IMG/VR virus record: IMGVR_UViG_3300025096_000038
Span: 1-46,754 of that record
DNA length: 46,754 nucleotides
Strand: one strand, 5' to 3'
Origin: a virus
The notes below the pieces were generated by a model that saw only the letters and a program-made list of their open reading frames with translations, searched no databases and was not told the DNA's origin. Shown in pieces: positions 15,946-22,877 of this stretch (position 1 is its first letter; each line of letters starts with the position of its first letter). The position numbers and the translations under genes were made by a program.

Positions 15946-15949
15946 TCTT

Positions 15950-17320
15950 TTATTTCCTTCTTAGTTTTGTGTATTTCAGTCGCAATAAATCCTGTTGCTG
16001 CTTTACCCCAAGGGGTGCTTGCGTAGGCATATTCCCGACGGCGGCGGTCGTGTTTTGTGGGAGTATTTTTATTTTTACATTCGAAGTGTCCATAAAGATT
16101 GGAAAGATAATGCCGTCTGGTCCGTTTCTGTTTTTTGCAATGAACATCTTACCCTGATTGTTTTGTTTGTCTTCGATTGTTCTCGAAATAGAAAAGATAA
16201 AGTCGGCGACAAAACATTTGTTAAATGCCTCCGAAATCTGTTCCATTGTGATAACCTCAGCACTCAGTCCTGAACGGTTGGTCTGTGAGGCTGTCCAAAT
16301 GGGACATTTAAACTCTGTGGACAAGCCTCTTAGGTCTTCATAAATAGATTCCAACTCGTTTCTTTTCTCTTTTCTTACAATAACCGGCTTCAAAAGATCG
16401 GCATAATCTACAATGACAAGTCCGGGAGTAATGCCGCGCTTTATTAGGCGAGATAGGTGAGATCGGATCGTATTAGTTGTAGCTGATTTAGTAGGATACT
16501 CCTTAACAATTAAAGATCCGTCAATGTCTCCAAGGGCTTCGTAAATTTCTTCTTTAAAGTTTATAATGTCGCTGAGTGGGTATCCTGTGAGACAACTATC
16601 GTACCTGCTAGCAACTACGGTGTCTTGTAATTCAAGAGTATAGTGCACAACTGTTTTACCTTCCTTCACAGCCTGGGTTCCTAGGTGGACAAGTGCCATA
16701 CTCTTTCCAGCACCAGTGGGAGCGATTACCACTCCCAACTCGCTCTTACCGAGCCCTCCTCCCGTTATTGAGTCAATTTCTGGCCAACCAGTCGTAACGG
16801 GTTTCCGATATTTAGGTACGAATCTCGCCTCGAAGTCTTTAAGATAGTCGTATCCAAAATTAGTATCCGAGCCGAGCTTAAGCGCATTATTAATGACTGT
16901 GGAGATTTCATCAAAAGAGCATTTCTGGAGAAGTCCGACCGACTCCATCATCGCTTCTTTTAGGTTTTGTTTGCGACAGAAATCAAGCGCAGTTTCTTTA
17001 ATGTACTTTGTATCTGTCGGTTCTTTAGTGTGGATTTTTGCAAAATATTCACGGGCTTGTGATTGTACAACCTCATCTTCGTCATCCATCTCAGTTCTTA
17101 ACAAAACCAACATAATGTCAACAGATGGGTGAGTTTCGTACTTCTCACGATAGTCAACGATCAAGGTCGTAAACAGGCGTAAATATTCCAATTCTATAAA
17201 CTGTATATCTAGCACTTCTGTGATCTGATCTGCAAATGGCCGATCTTCAAAAATAAGCTGAACGAGTCCTTCTTGAAAAGCTTTTCCGTACCTGCTAAAA
17301 TCAACTCTATCGTCTCGCAT
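15950..17320 (-). CDS. DnaB-like replicative helicase
   Basis: A 456-aa RecA-fold helicase of the DnaB/T4 gp41 family. The N-terminal helical part (1 to about 165) serves subunit contacts. The motor shows TGWPEIDSITGGGLGKSELGVVIA, Walker A PTGAGKS (201-207), the H1a region VVHYTLELQD (224-233), Walker B with GLVIVDYADLL, and the H3-like WTASQTNRSG. It unwinds DNA 5' to 3' ahead of the replicase. It has its own promoter (17343-17371) and a GAGGG ribosome site, and heads the helicase-nrdJ-groES-endolysin transcript. No primase domain is attached and no primase gene is visible here. Confidence 0.93.
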   Translation of the reverse strand: MRDDRVDFSRYGKAFQEGLVQLIFEDRPFADQITEVLDIQFIELEYLRLFTTLIVDYREKYETHPSVDIMLVLLRTEMDDEDEVVQSQAREYFAKIHTKEPTDTKYIKETALDFCRKQNLKEAMMESVGLLQKCSFDEISTVINNALKLGSDTNFGYDYLKDFEARFVPKYRKPVTTGWPEIDSITGGGLGKSELGVVIAPTGAGKSMALVHLGTQAVKEGKTVVHYTLELQDTVVASRYDSCLTGYPLSDIINFKEEIYEALGDIDGSLIVKEYPTKSATTNTIRSHLSRLIKRGITPGLVIVDYADLLKPVIVRKEKRNELESIYEDLRGLSTEFKCPIWTASQTNRSGLSAEVITMEQISEAFNKCFVADFIFSISRTIEDKQNNQGKMFIAKNRNGPDGIIFPIFMDTSNVKIKILPQNTTAAVGNMPTQAPLGVKQQQDLLRLKYTKLRRK

Positions 17321-17342
17321 TTATTCCCTCACTGCTGTATAA

Positions 17343-17371
17343 TATATAACTCAATAATCCCTGGAAGTCAA
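17343..17371 (-). promoter_or_regulatory. Sigma70-type promoter for the helicase operon
   Basis: The minus strand reads TTGACT (17371-17366), 17 bases, then TATATA (17348-17343). It lies in the 64-base gap between the 5' nuclease stop and the helicase start, so the -10 box is 22 bases upstream of the ATG. Confidence 0.82.
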
Positions 17372-17384
17372 GTAAAAATAAGTT

Positions 17385-18383
17385 TTATGCTCCACCAGTT
17401 GTATTGGTGCATCCCTTGCGAACTTTATTCAACCCGGCACGGAGATCTTCCCAATTTAATTCGCCGAAGCCATCCTCTCTCATCATCTTAATAACATCCG
17501 TCCTGTTAAAGTCGCACTCAAAGTTTTCAATAGAATATCGTACGTGATCTTTACCCTGCACCGATAATTGGGGCGCATATAGCTGCATCATTCTGTAATT
17601 GTGCTCGATGAGCTTTCGGTTCTCCGTGATATTGTTAAAGATTTTAAGTTTCACACTCGTCTTCTCGCAGAATTCAATAACATCATCAATTGTGTAAATC
17701 TTTGAATCTGACAAAAAGTTCAAGCGCTTACTCACCGTCGCAAAGCCAGCCCCTTTAACACCCGGAAGATTATCACTAGTGTCGCCAACAATAGCGCGTG
17801 CTAGTGCCATATTGACAGGGTGGACGCCGGTCTTCTCAATAATACTTTTCTTATTGAGGATCTCGTTCTGGGTGGGGCGCCAGAGAATTGTTTCGTCGTC
17901 GCACAACTGCATAAAGTCTTTGTCATTTGAAACGACGATCTTTTGCCAACCCTTATACTCTGGCATCTGAGTGATAAAAGCAATCACATCATCAGCCTCT
18001 ACCTCTGGGAGCATAAACTGGATAATCGGCATATTGTTAAAATATTCTATGAGGCGTGTTTGTTGCCACATCTTATTTTGCAGTTCTTCGTCGTCTGTGA
18101 GGTTGTGGAAAGCTCGGTTTAGCCGAATGGGTTTCCGTCCTGCCTTGTAGTTCTTGTCTACGCTCTTGCGCTTGCGAGAGCCGTTTGGTCCGTCCCAAAC
18201 GATAACGATTTGATCCGGGCTTGTCTCGCGAACGTGTCGTTGCAAGATCTTAATGAACCCCTTGATTCCACCGATCGGATCTCCGTTCGTTGAAAGGCTC
18301 GGGTCAACTATGTATGCCCTCAAATATGCGTTCAAGGCATCAAAAATTAATATTCGCTTCTTAGTTGTACTAGTATCCGTCAT
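17385..18383 (-). CDS. 5'-3' exonuclease / flap nuclease (Pol I 5' domain, T4 RNase H type)
   Basis: A 332-aa nuclease. Metal-site and fold motifs: FDALNAYLRAY (Asp15), VIVWDGPNGSRKRK (Asp64), EVEADDVIAF, VVSNDKDFMQL, and the helix-hairpin-helix-3-turn region VGDTSDNLPGVKGAGFATVSKRL. It removes RNA primers and 5' flaps on lagging strands. Length matches the stand-alone phage enzyme (T4 Rnh is 305 aa). Since the polymerase at 27986-29170 lacks such a domain, the two genes together rebuild the functions of bacterial Pol I. Its start overlaps a 23-codon leader frame that carries the strong ribosome site. Confidence 0.92.
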   Translation of the reverse strand: MTDTSTTKKRILIFDALNAYLRAYIVDPSLSTNGDPIGGIKGFIKILQRHVRETSPDQIVIVWDGPNGSRKRKSVDKNYKAGRKPIRLNRAFHNLTDDEELQNKMWQQTRLIEYFNNMPIIQFMLPEVEADDVIAFITQMPEYKGWQKIVVSNDKDFMQLCDDETILWRPTQNEILNKKSIIEKTGVHPVNMALARAIVGDTSDNLPGVKGAGFATVSKRLNFLSDSKIYTIDDVIEFCEKTSVKLKIFNNITENRKLIEHNYRMMQLYAPQLSVQGKDHVRYSIENFECDFNRTDVIKMMREDGFGELNWEDLRAGLNKVRKGCTNTTGGA

Positions 18384-18441
18384 AGCACACCCCCAATTGT
18401 AAATTCGTTAAACCCGCAGCTATCAGCAAAACTGTCTTCAT
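18370..18441 (-). CDS. Possible 23-aa leader peptide overlapping the 5' nuclease start
   Basis: Directly after the strong promoter at 18458-18486, AGGAGGAAGG precedes an ATG at 18441 that opens a 23-codon frame (MKTVLLIAAGLTNLQLGVC...) ending in TAG at 18370. It overlaps the first 14 bases of the nuclease gene in another frame. The nuclease ATG at 18383 itself has only a weak GGGGG-type site. Translation of this peptide could deliver ribosomes to the nuclease start. The peptide is hydrophobic at its N-terminus. Not proven to be a gene. Confidence 0.5.
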   Translation of the reverse strand: MKTVLLIAAGLTNLQLGVCYDGY

Positions 18442-18457
18442 CCTTCCTCCTATTATT

Positions 18458-18486
18458 AATATAGCACGGGTGGGTGGGAGTGTCAA
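18458..18486 (-). promoter_or_regulatory. Strong sigma70-type promoter for the 5' nuclease
   Basis: The minus strand reads TTGACA (18486-18481), 17 bases, then TATATT (18463-18458). It lies in the gap after the 73-aa gene and about 80 bases before the nuclease ATG. Confidence 0.9.
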
Positions 18487-18496
18487 GGAGTTTATT

Positions 18497-18718
18497 CTAT
18501 TTTGTTTCCGTACTGGCCCTAGAAATTAGCTGCACGTCATTCGCTTCCTTTCTAATTATCTCACCCTTATGGAGAACACTCACAATCTTTTCCCAAGTGT
18601 GATACTCTGCAGCAACGACTGCTCCCTCTTCCCACCACTCTTCCCATTCAGGTGGTCCTCCGCGCTGATGTGGTATAAATCTTCTAAATCTTACCCTTAC
18701 CAGATCGCCAAGTCTCAT
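18497..18718 (-). CDS. Small SH3-like beta protein, unknown function
   Basis: A 73-aa protein starting MRLGDLVRVRFRRF and ending with EIIRKEANDVQLIS plus a short polar tail. The alternation of a GDLV strand, a Trp/Glu-rich turn (PPEWEEWWEEGAVV) and later strands is what a small SH3/KOW barrel looks like. A similar start (SGDLVKHKSIWHDYGVG) is seen in the 21055-21291 product. Many phages carry such small barrel proteins of unknown role. It is likely transcribed from the promoter at 19036-19064. Confidence 0.65.
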   Translation of the reverse strand: MRLGDLVRVRFRRFIPHQRGGPPEWEEWWEEGAVVAAEYHTWEKIVSVLHKGEIIRKEANDVQLISRASTETK

Positions 18719-18738
18719 CTCTATCCTTAAAAGGTATT

Positions 18739-18915
18739 TTATTTATCTCGGAGTTGCTTTTCAAGGCGAGCGCGTTCTTTAACGGCGCCTGCACCTTCTC
18801 CGAGGAGCGCATCTAGTTTATCTAGTTGCTGTTGTGCGGTGCGGTTTGAGCGCTCAAAGGCTCTCCCCTCGGCGGCTTCCCGGCGCCTCAGTCTATCTGC
18901 TGGTCCTCTTCTCAT
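18739..18915 (-). CDS. Small basic helical protein, 58 aa
   Basis: An ATG at 18915 follows AAAGGAAAGACA (good ribosome site) and opens a 58-codon frame: MRRGPADRLRRREAAEGRAF, then a heptad-like stretch QQQLDKLDALLGEGAGAVKERARLEKQL. It is rich in Arg, Ala and Leu, predicting a coiled coil. The spacing to the neighbours (about 20 and 27 bases) is normal for this genome. No family known. Confidence 0.6.
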   Translation of the reverse strand: MRRGPADRLRRREAAEGRAFERSNRTAQQQLDKLDALLGEGAGAVKERARLEKQLRDK

Positions 18916-18942
18916 TGTCTTTCCTTTATTGTTATTGTTTTT

Positions 18943-19029
18943 TCATTGCGGCACACCCAAGACAAGATAGCCGATGGCCATTCCTGTGAGTATTAGGGCA
19001 ATGATTTGGTAGTAGTCGGTGGGTTTCAT
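18943..19029 (-). CDS. Possible 28-aa single-span membrane peptide
   Basis: The ATG at 19029 opens a frame MKPTDYYQIIALILTGMAIG... ending at TGA 18943, with a clean hydrophobic span of about 17 residues. There is no ribosome site; the start of transcription predicted from the promoter at 19036-19064 falls on or next to the ATG, so it would have to be read as a leaderless message. It may equally be unused leader sequence of the 58-aa gene. Confidence 0.35.
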   Translation of the reverse strand: MKPTDYYQIIALILTGMAIGYLVLGVPQ

Positions 19030-19035
19030 TCTATA

Positions 19036-19064
19036 ATAATAGCAAAAAGATTTTATGAAGTCAA
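19036..19064 (-). promoter_or_regulatory. Sigma70-type promoter after the secreted protein gene
   Basis: The minus strand reads TTGACT (19064-19059), 17 bases, then TATTAT (19041-19036). It starts 12 bases past the stop of the 19076-19372 gene and re-initiates transcription toward the small genes and the 5' nuclease. Confidence 0.82.
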
Positions 19065-19075
19065 GAAATAAGATG

Positions 19076-19372
19076 TCAAGGGAATATGAAGTCCATTCGT
19101 AGACCTATGGAGTGTTGAGAGTACCAATCATCTCGACGTTTCTGTTCTAATAAATAAAATGTTTTTACCTTTACTTGTTCGTGGACTTTAAGTTGTGTGC
19201 CCATCAGTGTAGTGCGGCTGACAAATATGCCGTCCACAAACTTTATTTGCTCTGCCACATACACAGGCCCGTAGCCTATTTCGATTTTATTGCTGAACCA
19301 AAGAGGTTCCAATGCATATGATGATGAAGCACAGAGTGACATGACCATCATTAATGATAGAATCTTTTTCAT
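19076..19372 (-). CDS. Small secreted protein, unknown function
   Basis: A 98-aa protein with a clear signal peptide: MKK, a hydrophobic core (ILSLMMVMSLCASSS) and a likely cut after YA-LE near residue 21. The mature part alternates hydrophobic and polar residues (KIEIGYGPVYVAEQIKFVDG, QVKVKTFYLLEQ), as in small beta barrels, and ends in GLRMDFIFP with aromatic end residues. It would be exported to the periplasm or outer membrane. The ribosome site is weak. It directly follows the VWA lipoprotein gene, so both surface proteins are probably made together. No family recognised. Confidence 0.7.
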   Translation of the reverse strand: MKKILSLMMVMSLCASSSYALEPLWFSNKIEIGYGPVYVAEQIKFVDGIFVSRTTLMGTQLKVHEQVKVKTFYLLEQKRRDDWYSQHSIGLRMDFIFP

Positions 19373-19387
19373 ATGATTTAAAGGACT

Positions 19388-21037
19388 TTATTGTTGACAA
19401 TCGCCCATTAGTGTGTATTCTACGTCGATAGTTGAGCCGCCCTCTGGGACGTGATCTGGTTCGAAATCTACTGTGTTATCTACATGGTTGTATGTCCAAG
19501 TGCTGACGGTTGTAATGCCGTCCACCGTTACTTCAATTGTCTCTTCTACTGGTGTTCCAGTTAGTTCGAATGAAGACAAATCTTGTGAAGCGTTCTCTGC
19601 GAGCGTTTCAAGATGTGAGCCCCAGTCAGTAGCACAGATAGAGAGATAGATTCCTGAAGTGTCGATAGTCGCGTTCTCATACCTTGAGTCATATGACGCT
19701 CCACAAGCAGGCGTACCATTACTTGGATTGTCTGCCGCGATAGCGTGCATTGCTAAGTCATCCGTGTCCTGTTTTAACGACTGGAATAGGGATGTGTAAT
19801 ATGTATACGGGTTTCCCGACTGTTCGGGCTCGTCTGACACTGCAACAAGATTTAGCTTTGCATCGTCTCGATAAAATCCTTCGTTGCATCCACCATTATT
19901 TCTATTATTTGAAGATAATGCCGATTCGAATAGACTGAAGATTCTCTCCGTGTTCGAGCCTTGATTTGCACTGGTTCCAATCATCGTTGTAAAGATTGCT
20001 TGTTGATCAGATTCTGACATGTTATTGTCAATGTATGAGTCTCCGCCAAGAATGCATCCACTGTCCTCGACAACCACCGCGACATGATAATCAGCATCCA
20101 TACTTGCGAGTGTTGAGATAAAGGCGCTGAAGTTTGCTTGAACGTTAGCGATGTCTCCATACATTGAGCATGACCAATCTAATCCGAATAGAATATCAGT
20201 TGAGCCGTTGATTGGTTGTTCAAACGAGTCGTTCGATCTTCCATACTCCAATCCTGTTCCGTATTGAACGGTTAGATTGGATGGCGTTGTCAAGTCTGAC
20301 GATACAGTTGTAAGATAAGACGTATCGGAGAACTCATCCAACGGAGAATAGTCTACGAACACCTCTACTGAACTATTTGGTGGGAGAATCCACGGCAGTT
20401 GTCCGTTATTGGACTCATCTGCATCAAAATATAAATCTCCTGCCGTATTAAACGAAAATGTCGACACTTCCAAGTCTGCGTTTCCGAGATTCGAGACAAC
20501 GAGCGGAAGAGAGTCTTCACACCCAATGTACATTTGTCCGAAGTCATATTCAGCCGGTGAAACGTCAATAATGGGCGCCAAGCCCTCTCCCAGCAGTTGA
20601 ACCTCGGTTACCGGCTGGTCTGGATCGTCGGAGTCGATAAGGATGCTGTTGTTCTCCAGCGCTGCAGTGGTCGGATCAAACGTTATAGTAAATGATGTCG
20701 TTCCATCCGGAGGCACAAGGATTGAGCCGATTGCTCCGATATCGTAAACCCCATTAGCGTCGTCAGATAGTTGGAGGTCTAGAATGTGCAAGTCTCCTTC
20801 TCCGACATTTTGAACTGAAACAACTTCAGTTACGGAGTTTTCAGCACCCACTCTTCCAAAATCGACTGAGGCCGGTGTAACGAGAATATCTGGTTCTAAA
20901 CCATCTTTGATTGTACCGATGTTATCTGGATCTTCGACGATTCCGTACTCGTTGCACCCTATAAGTGGTGCTAAGGCGAGCAGGAACAATAGGCTTTTCA
21001 TTCCGTATCCTCGGACTTGTGTTAAATTTTTAAACAT
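19388..21037 (-). CDS. Large lipoprotein with two ASH-type domains and a VWA domain
   Basis: A 549-aa protein. A signal sequence ends in the lipobox LIGC (Cys28; the start could also be Met13). Residues 50-150 and 155-262 are two repeats of the ASH/choice-of-anchor-D type, each opening with I-x-V-(T/S)-P-A-x-x-DFG. From about 281 comes a von Willebrand A domain: ILFGLDWSCSM gives the MIDAS Asp287-x-Ser289-x-Ser291. The C-terminus (about 490-549) is a beta-rich repeat. This architecture is frequent in Myxococcota and related bacteria and is not a known phage structural part. It is probably a surface lipoprotein made in the infected cell, perhaps altering adhesion or blocking superinfection (inference). 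An AAAGGAG site precedes ATG 21037. Confidence 0.85.
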   Translation of the reverse strand: MFKNLTQVRGYGMKSLLFLLALAPLIGCNEYGIVEDPDNIGTIKDGLEPDILVTPASVDFGRVGAENSVTEVVSVQNVGEGDLHILDLQLSDDANGVYDIGAIGSILVPPDGTTSFTITFDPTTAALENNSILIDSDDPDQPVTEVQLLGEGLAPIIDVSPAEYDFGQMYIGCEDSLPLVVSNLGNADLEVSTFSFNTAGDLYFDADESNNGQLPWILPPNSSVEVFVDYSPLDEFSDTSYLTTVSSDLTTPSNLTVQYGTGLEYGRSNDSFEQPINGSTDILFGLDWSCSMYGDIANVQANFSAFISTLASMDADYHVAVVVEDSGCILGGDSYIDNNMSESDQQAIFTTMIGTSANQGSNTERIFSLFESALSSNNRNNGGCNEGFYRDDAKLNLVAVSDEPEQSGNPYTYYTSLFQSLKQDTDDLAMHAIAADNPSNGTPACGASYDSRYENATIDTSGIYLSICATDWGSHLETLAENASQDLSSFELTGTPVEETIEVTVDGITTVSTWTYNHVDNTVDFEPDHVPEGGSTIDVEYTLMGDCQQ

Positions 21038-21054
21038 GTAAATCTCCTTTTATC

Positions 21055-21291
21055 TTATGCTGCGTGGACGATTATAACGTCCATTTCGTAAGTTACGCAA
21101 TAGCCGTTAGACTCCGGCAAGTGAGGCGGGTTTGTCCAATGTACCCACCAGCGCATGTGCTCATCTGGATCGTATCTCAATCCCCAGGTTTTTATCTTTC
21201 CTGTCTTGCGAATTATCAACCCCACTCCATAATCGTGCCAAATTGACTTGTGCTTTACTAGGTCTCCAGATTTGATTCGTTCCGTCGCCAC
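21055..21291 (-). CDS. Small SH3-like beta protein with GTG start
   Basis: The GTG at 21291 is preferred: it follows the upstream stop by 1 base with GAGAGAG as ribosome site. The 78-aa product begins MATERIKSGDLVKHKSIWHD, then VGLIIRKTGKIKTWGLRYD and WWVHWTNPPHLPE, and closes with YEMDVIIVHAA. The GDLV start, Trp-rich core and closing strand suggest a small barrel. The product resembles the 18497-18718 protein in layout. Function unknown. Confidence 0.65.
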   Translation of the reverse strand: MATERIKSGDLVKHKSIWHDYGVGLIIRKTGKIKTWGLRYDPDEHMRWWVHWTNPPHLPESNGYCVTYEMDVIIVHAA

Positions 21292-21292
21292 T

Positions 21293-21589
21293 TTATTCGA
21301 CTCTCTCAAGAATTACGCCGCGACCAAAGCCTCCGGCGGTTTGTGCTTTTGTAAGTCCTGCCTTGGCAACCGAAGCCATTTTAAGATTGTGAATCTCAAT
21401 AAGCGAAAAGACCGCTTCAATCAGGTCTGCTGCCTCGACAAGTGAAGGATCAACCCGAAACTCTTCTAGTTCCTCTGACACCTTATTAAATAGCTCTCGC
21501 TTATGTTCAGCTACATCAGCAATATGATAAATCGGGGTTTTTCCGTCTTCTAGAATTATTTGGGGTATCTTATCTCTAACGAGTTTCAC
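21293..21589 (-). CDS. MazG-like all-alpha NTP pyrophosphatase
   Basis: A 98-aa protein beginning MKLVRDKIPQIILEDGKTP, the hallmark of a small all-alpha NTP pyrophosphatase group related to PRA-PH/MazG. The metal-binding pattern EELEEF (about 39-44) and EAADLIEAV (about 52-60) supplies the ExxE and ExxD residues. Such enzymes hydrolyse nucleoside triphosphates to monophosphates and clear odd nucleotides or alarmone precursors; phage MazG proteins are common. It uses a GTG start behind GGGAG and overlaps the upstream membrane-protein gene by 14 bases. Confidence 0.8.
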   Translation of the reverse strand: MKLVRDKIPQIILEDGKTPIYHIADVAEHKRELFNKVSEELEEFRVDPSLVEAADLIEAVFSLIEIHNLKMASVAKAGLTKAQTAGGFGRGVILERVE

Positions 21590-21794
21590 GCGGGCTCCCT
21601 GACCTTTTCGCTAATTGTAAATAGTCCAAAGCAACTTCACTTGTCTCTTCACCAGCAATTTGTCTCTCTTCGGTATCTCTAATGTCTCCAAGTTCGTACT
21701 TTTTATTCCTAATGTCATGGAGAATCTCCACCGCGAATGCAAAAATGCTATAAAAGAGAATAGACCCGATTAACAAATAAATAAACTCAATCAT
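21576..21794 (-). CDS. Small single-span membrane protein
   Basis: A 72-aa protein with an N-terminal hydrophobic span (about residues 3-23, EFIYLLIGSILFYSIFAFAV), a basic flank (RNKKYELGD) that suggests the C-terminal part is cytoplasmic, and an acidic/polar tail. It overlaps both neighbours by 8-14 bases. No family recognised; a holin or antiholin role is conceivable but unsupported because the endolysin is far away. Confidence 0.6.
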   Translation of the reverse strand: MIEFIYLLIGSILFYSIFAFAVEILHDIRNKKYELGDIRDTEERQIAGEETSEVALDYLQLAKRSGSPRETR

Positions 21795-22020
21795 TCTGTC
21801 CTTCCGCGGATTGTACCGTATATTCGTTTTCTGCTATTTTTACTAAGGTAAGCATCTCATTATCTCTCTTTAGTTGTTCCCAGTATTTCGGGCCGGCGAT
21901 GTGAATTTGCTCGTTAAGTGCTTTTCTGAACAGGCTCTGCAAACCCATTCCGTGCATCCAACCCCTTGGTCGAGGTAGATAGATCTTGCCATCTTTCGCC
22001 CTAATAAAGTTAGTACTCAT
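21787..22020 (-). CDS. Hypothetical protein, 77 aa
   Basis: The product starts MSTNFIRAKDGKIYLPRPRG and continues with WMHGMGLQSLFRKALNEQIH; the end is polar. Mixed strand-helix character, no cysteines, no membrane segment. It overlaps both neighbours (11 and 8 bases), typical of this island. No family recognised. Confidence 0.6.
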   Translation of the reverse strand: MSTNFIRAKDGKIYLPRPRGWMHGMGLQSLFRKALNEQIHIAGPKYWEQLKRDNEMLTLVKIAENEYTVQSAEGQND

Positions 22021-22300
22021 CGTCTTCAGCTGTTATAAATGTGGGAGTACCCTCGCCAAGCCATGCGCCTGAAGTGTTGTAATCGAACCATTCGGCAGCT
22101 TCCTCGCTTGAGCACCCAAGCCACTCCTGAATCGCATCAATACAGCAATAAGTATCGTAGGCTGCGACATTCATAGATTCAACTCTCGGCCAGTGATCAT
22201 CTGGCGAGGCAACTGCTCCTACAAGGGCTTTATCAAAATGTTCACGGGGCTCTAAGAATAGGGCTTCAGGGTGAATTTGGCTAATCGGCTGAACTGTCAT
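22010..22300 (-). CDS. Hypothetical protein, 96 aa
   Basis: An acidic protein with a central motif NVAAYDTYCCIDAIQEWLGC followed by SSEEAAEWFDYNTSGAWLG, which reads like a helical pair with three cysteines. No signal peptide. It overlaps the rhodanese gene by 4 bases (ATGA). I do not recognise the family; the AAEWFDYNTSGAWLG stretch would be a good search probe. Confidence 0.6.
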   Translation of the reverse strand: MTVQPISQIHPEALFLEPREHFDKALVGAVASPDDHWPRVESMNVAAYDTYCCIDAIQEWLGCSSEEAAEWFDYNTSGAWLGEGTPTFITAEDDEY

Positions 22301-22569
22301 TTTATACTTCTCTGTTTGTTGTAAATTCTCTTTGCTATCTCGAAAGACTTAATGTCATGCGCGTCATAGCCGAGCTTATTTAGCACTTTTACTATGATTG
22401 CACTGCGTCGTCCAGATCTGCAGAATACCGCAATCTCGTTCTCCTTTGGGATCTCGGATATACGGTTCATAATCTCTGAATGAGGAATGTTTATGCTGCC
22501 GGCAACGCTGCTCTCGGCTACTTCTTCTTCGCTTCGTACATCAAGCAGCGTAATTGGTAATGTTGTCAT
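22297..22569 (-). CDS. Single-domain rhodanese-like protein
   Basis: A 90-aa rhodanese domain. Seen: ITLLDVRSEEEVAESSVAGSINIP (CH2A-type start), FCRSGRRS with the active-site Cys50 and the following basic P-loop, and a C-terminal helix. The sequence CRSGRRS matches sulphur-transferring single-domain rhodaneses such as GlpE/PspE. It could supply sulphane sulphur for thiolation or act on redox signals. Rhodaneses are rare in phages, and its neighbours here are lipoprotein and NTP-pyrophosphatase genes, so it may be a host-derived accessory gene. Confidence 0.85.
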   Translation of the reverse strand: MTTLPITLLDVRSEEEVAESSVAGSINIPHSEIMNRISEIPKENEIAVFCRSGRRSAIIVKVLNKLGYDAHDIKSFEIAKRIYNKQRSIK

Positions 22570-22586
22570 TATTTTCCTTACTTGCT

Positions 22587-22877
22587 TTATCGACGATTAC
22601 GTTGCCTATAGCCGCGGGGTGGCGAACTAGGGCGTGGACGACCGTCAACGTACCTGATGTGAGTGCGGGGATATCTACTTAGCATGTGTCGCTGCACCCT
22701 CCGAAGCTCCCAGTGTGCGTGTTGCCAAGATCCAGTCGGAGTGTAGTGACCGGGTACCCAGACCCAAGCCTGAATATTGGGTGTAACTTGTGATATGGGC
22801 GGCTGTGTTGGGGGATGAGCATATGCTATACACCCAGTTGCAAAGAGCAACAATGTTGCTGTGAATAAAGTTTTCAT
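22587..22877 (-). CDS. Small lipoprotein with WxWVPGHY-type repeat
   Basis: A 96-aa protein with signal peptide and lipobox FATGC (Cys16). The mature part shows AWVWVPGHYTPTGSWQHAHW, which matches the WXXGXW/YXWVPGHW repeat of small bacterial lipoproteins common in Deltaproteobacteria/Myxococcota. The C-terminus is Arg/Pro-rich and ends RQRNRR. It should sit in the membrane facing the periplasm. The start overlaps the recombinase stop by 4 bases with AGGAAA as ribosome site. It is the second host-like lipoprotein in this island. Confidence 0.75.
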   Translation of the reverse strand: MKTLFTATLLLFATGCIAYAHPPTQPPISQVTPNIQAWVWVPGHYTPTGSWQHAHWELRRVQRHMLSRYPRTHIRYVDGRPRPSSPPRGYRQRNRR

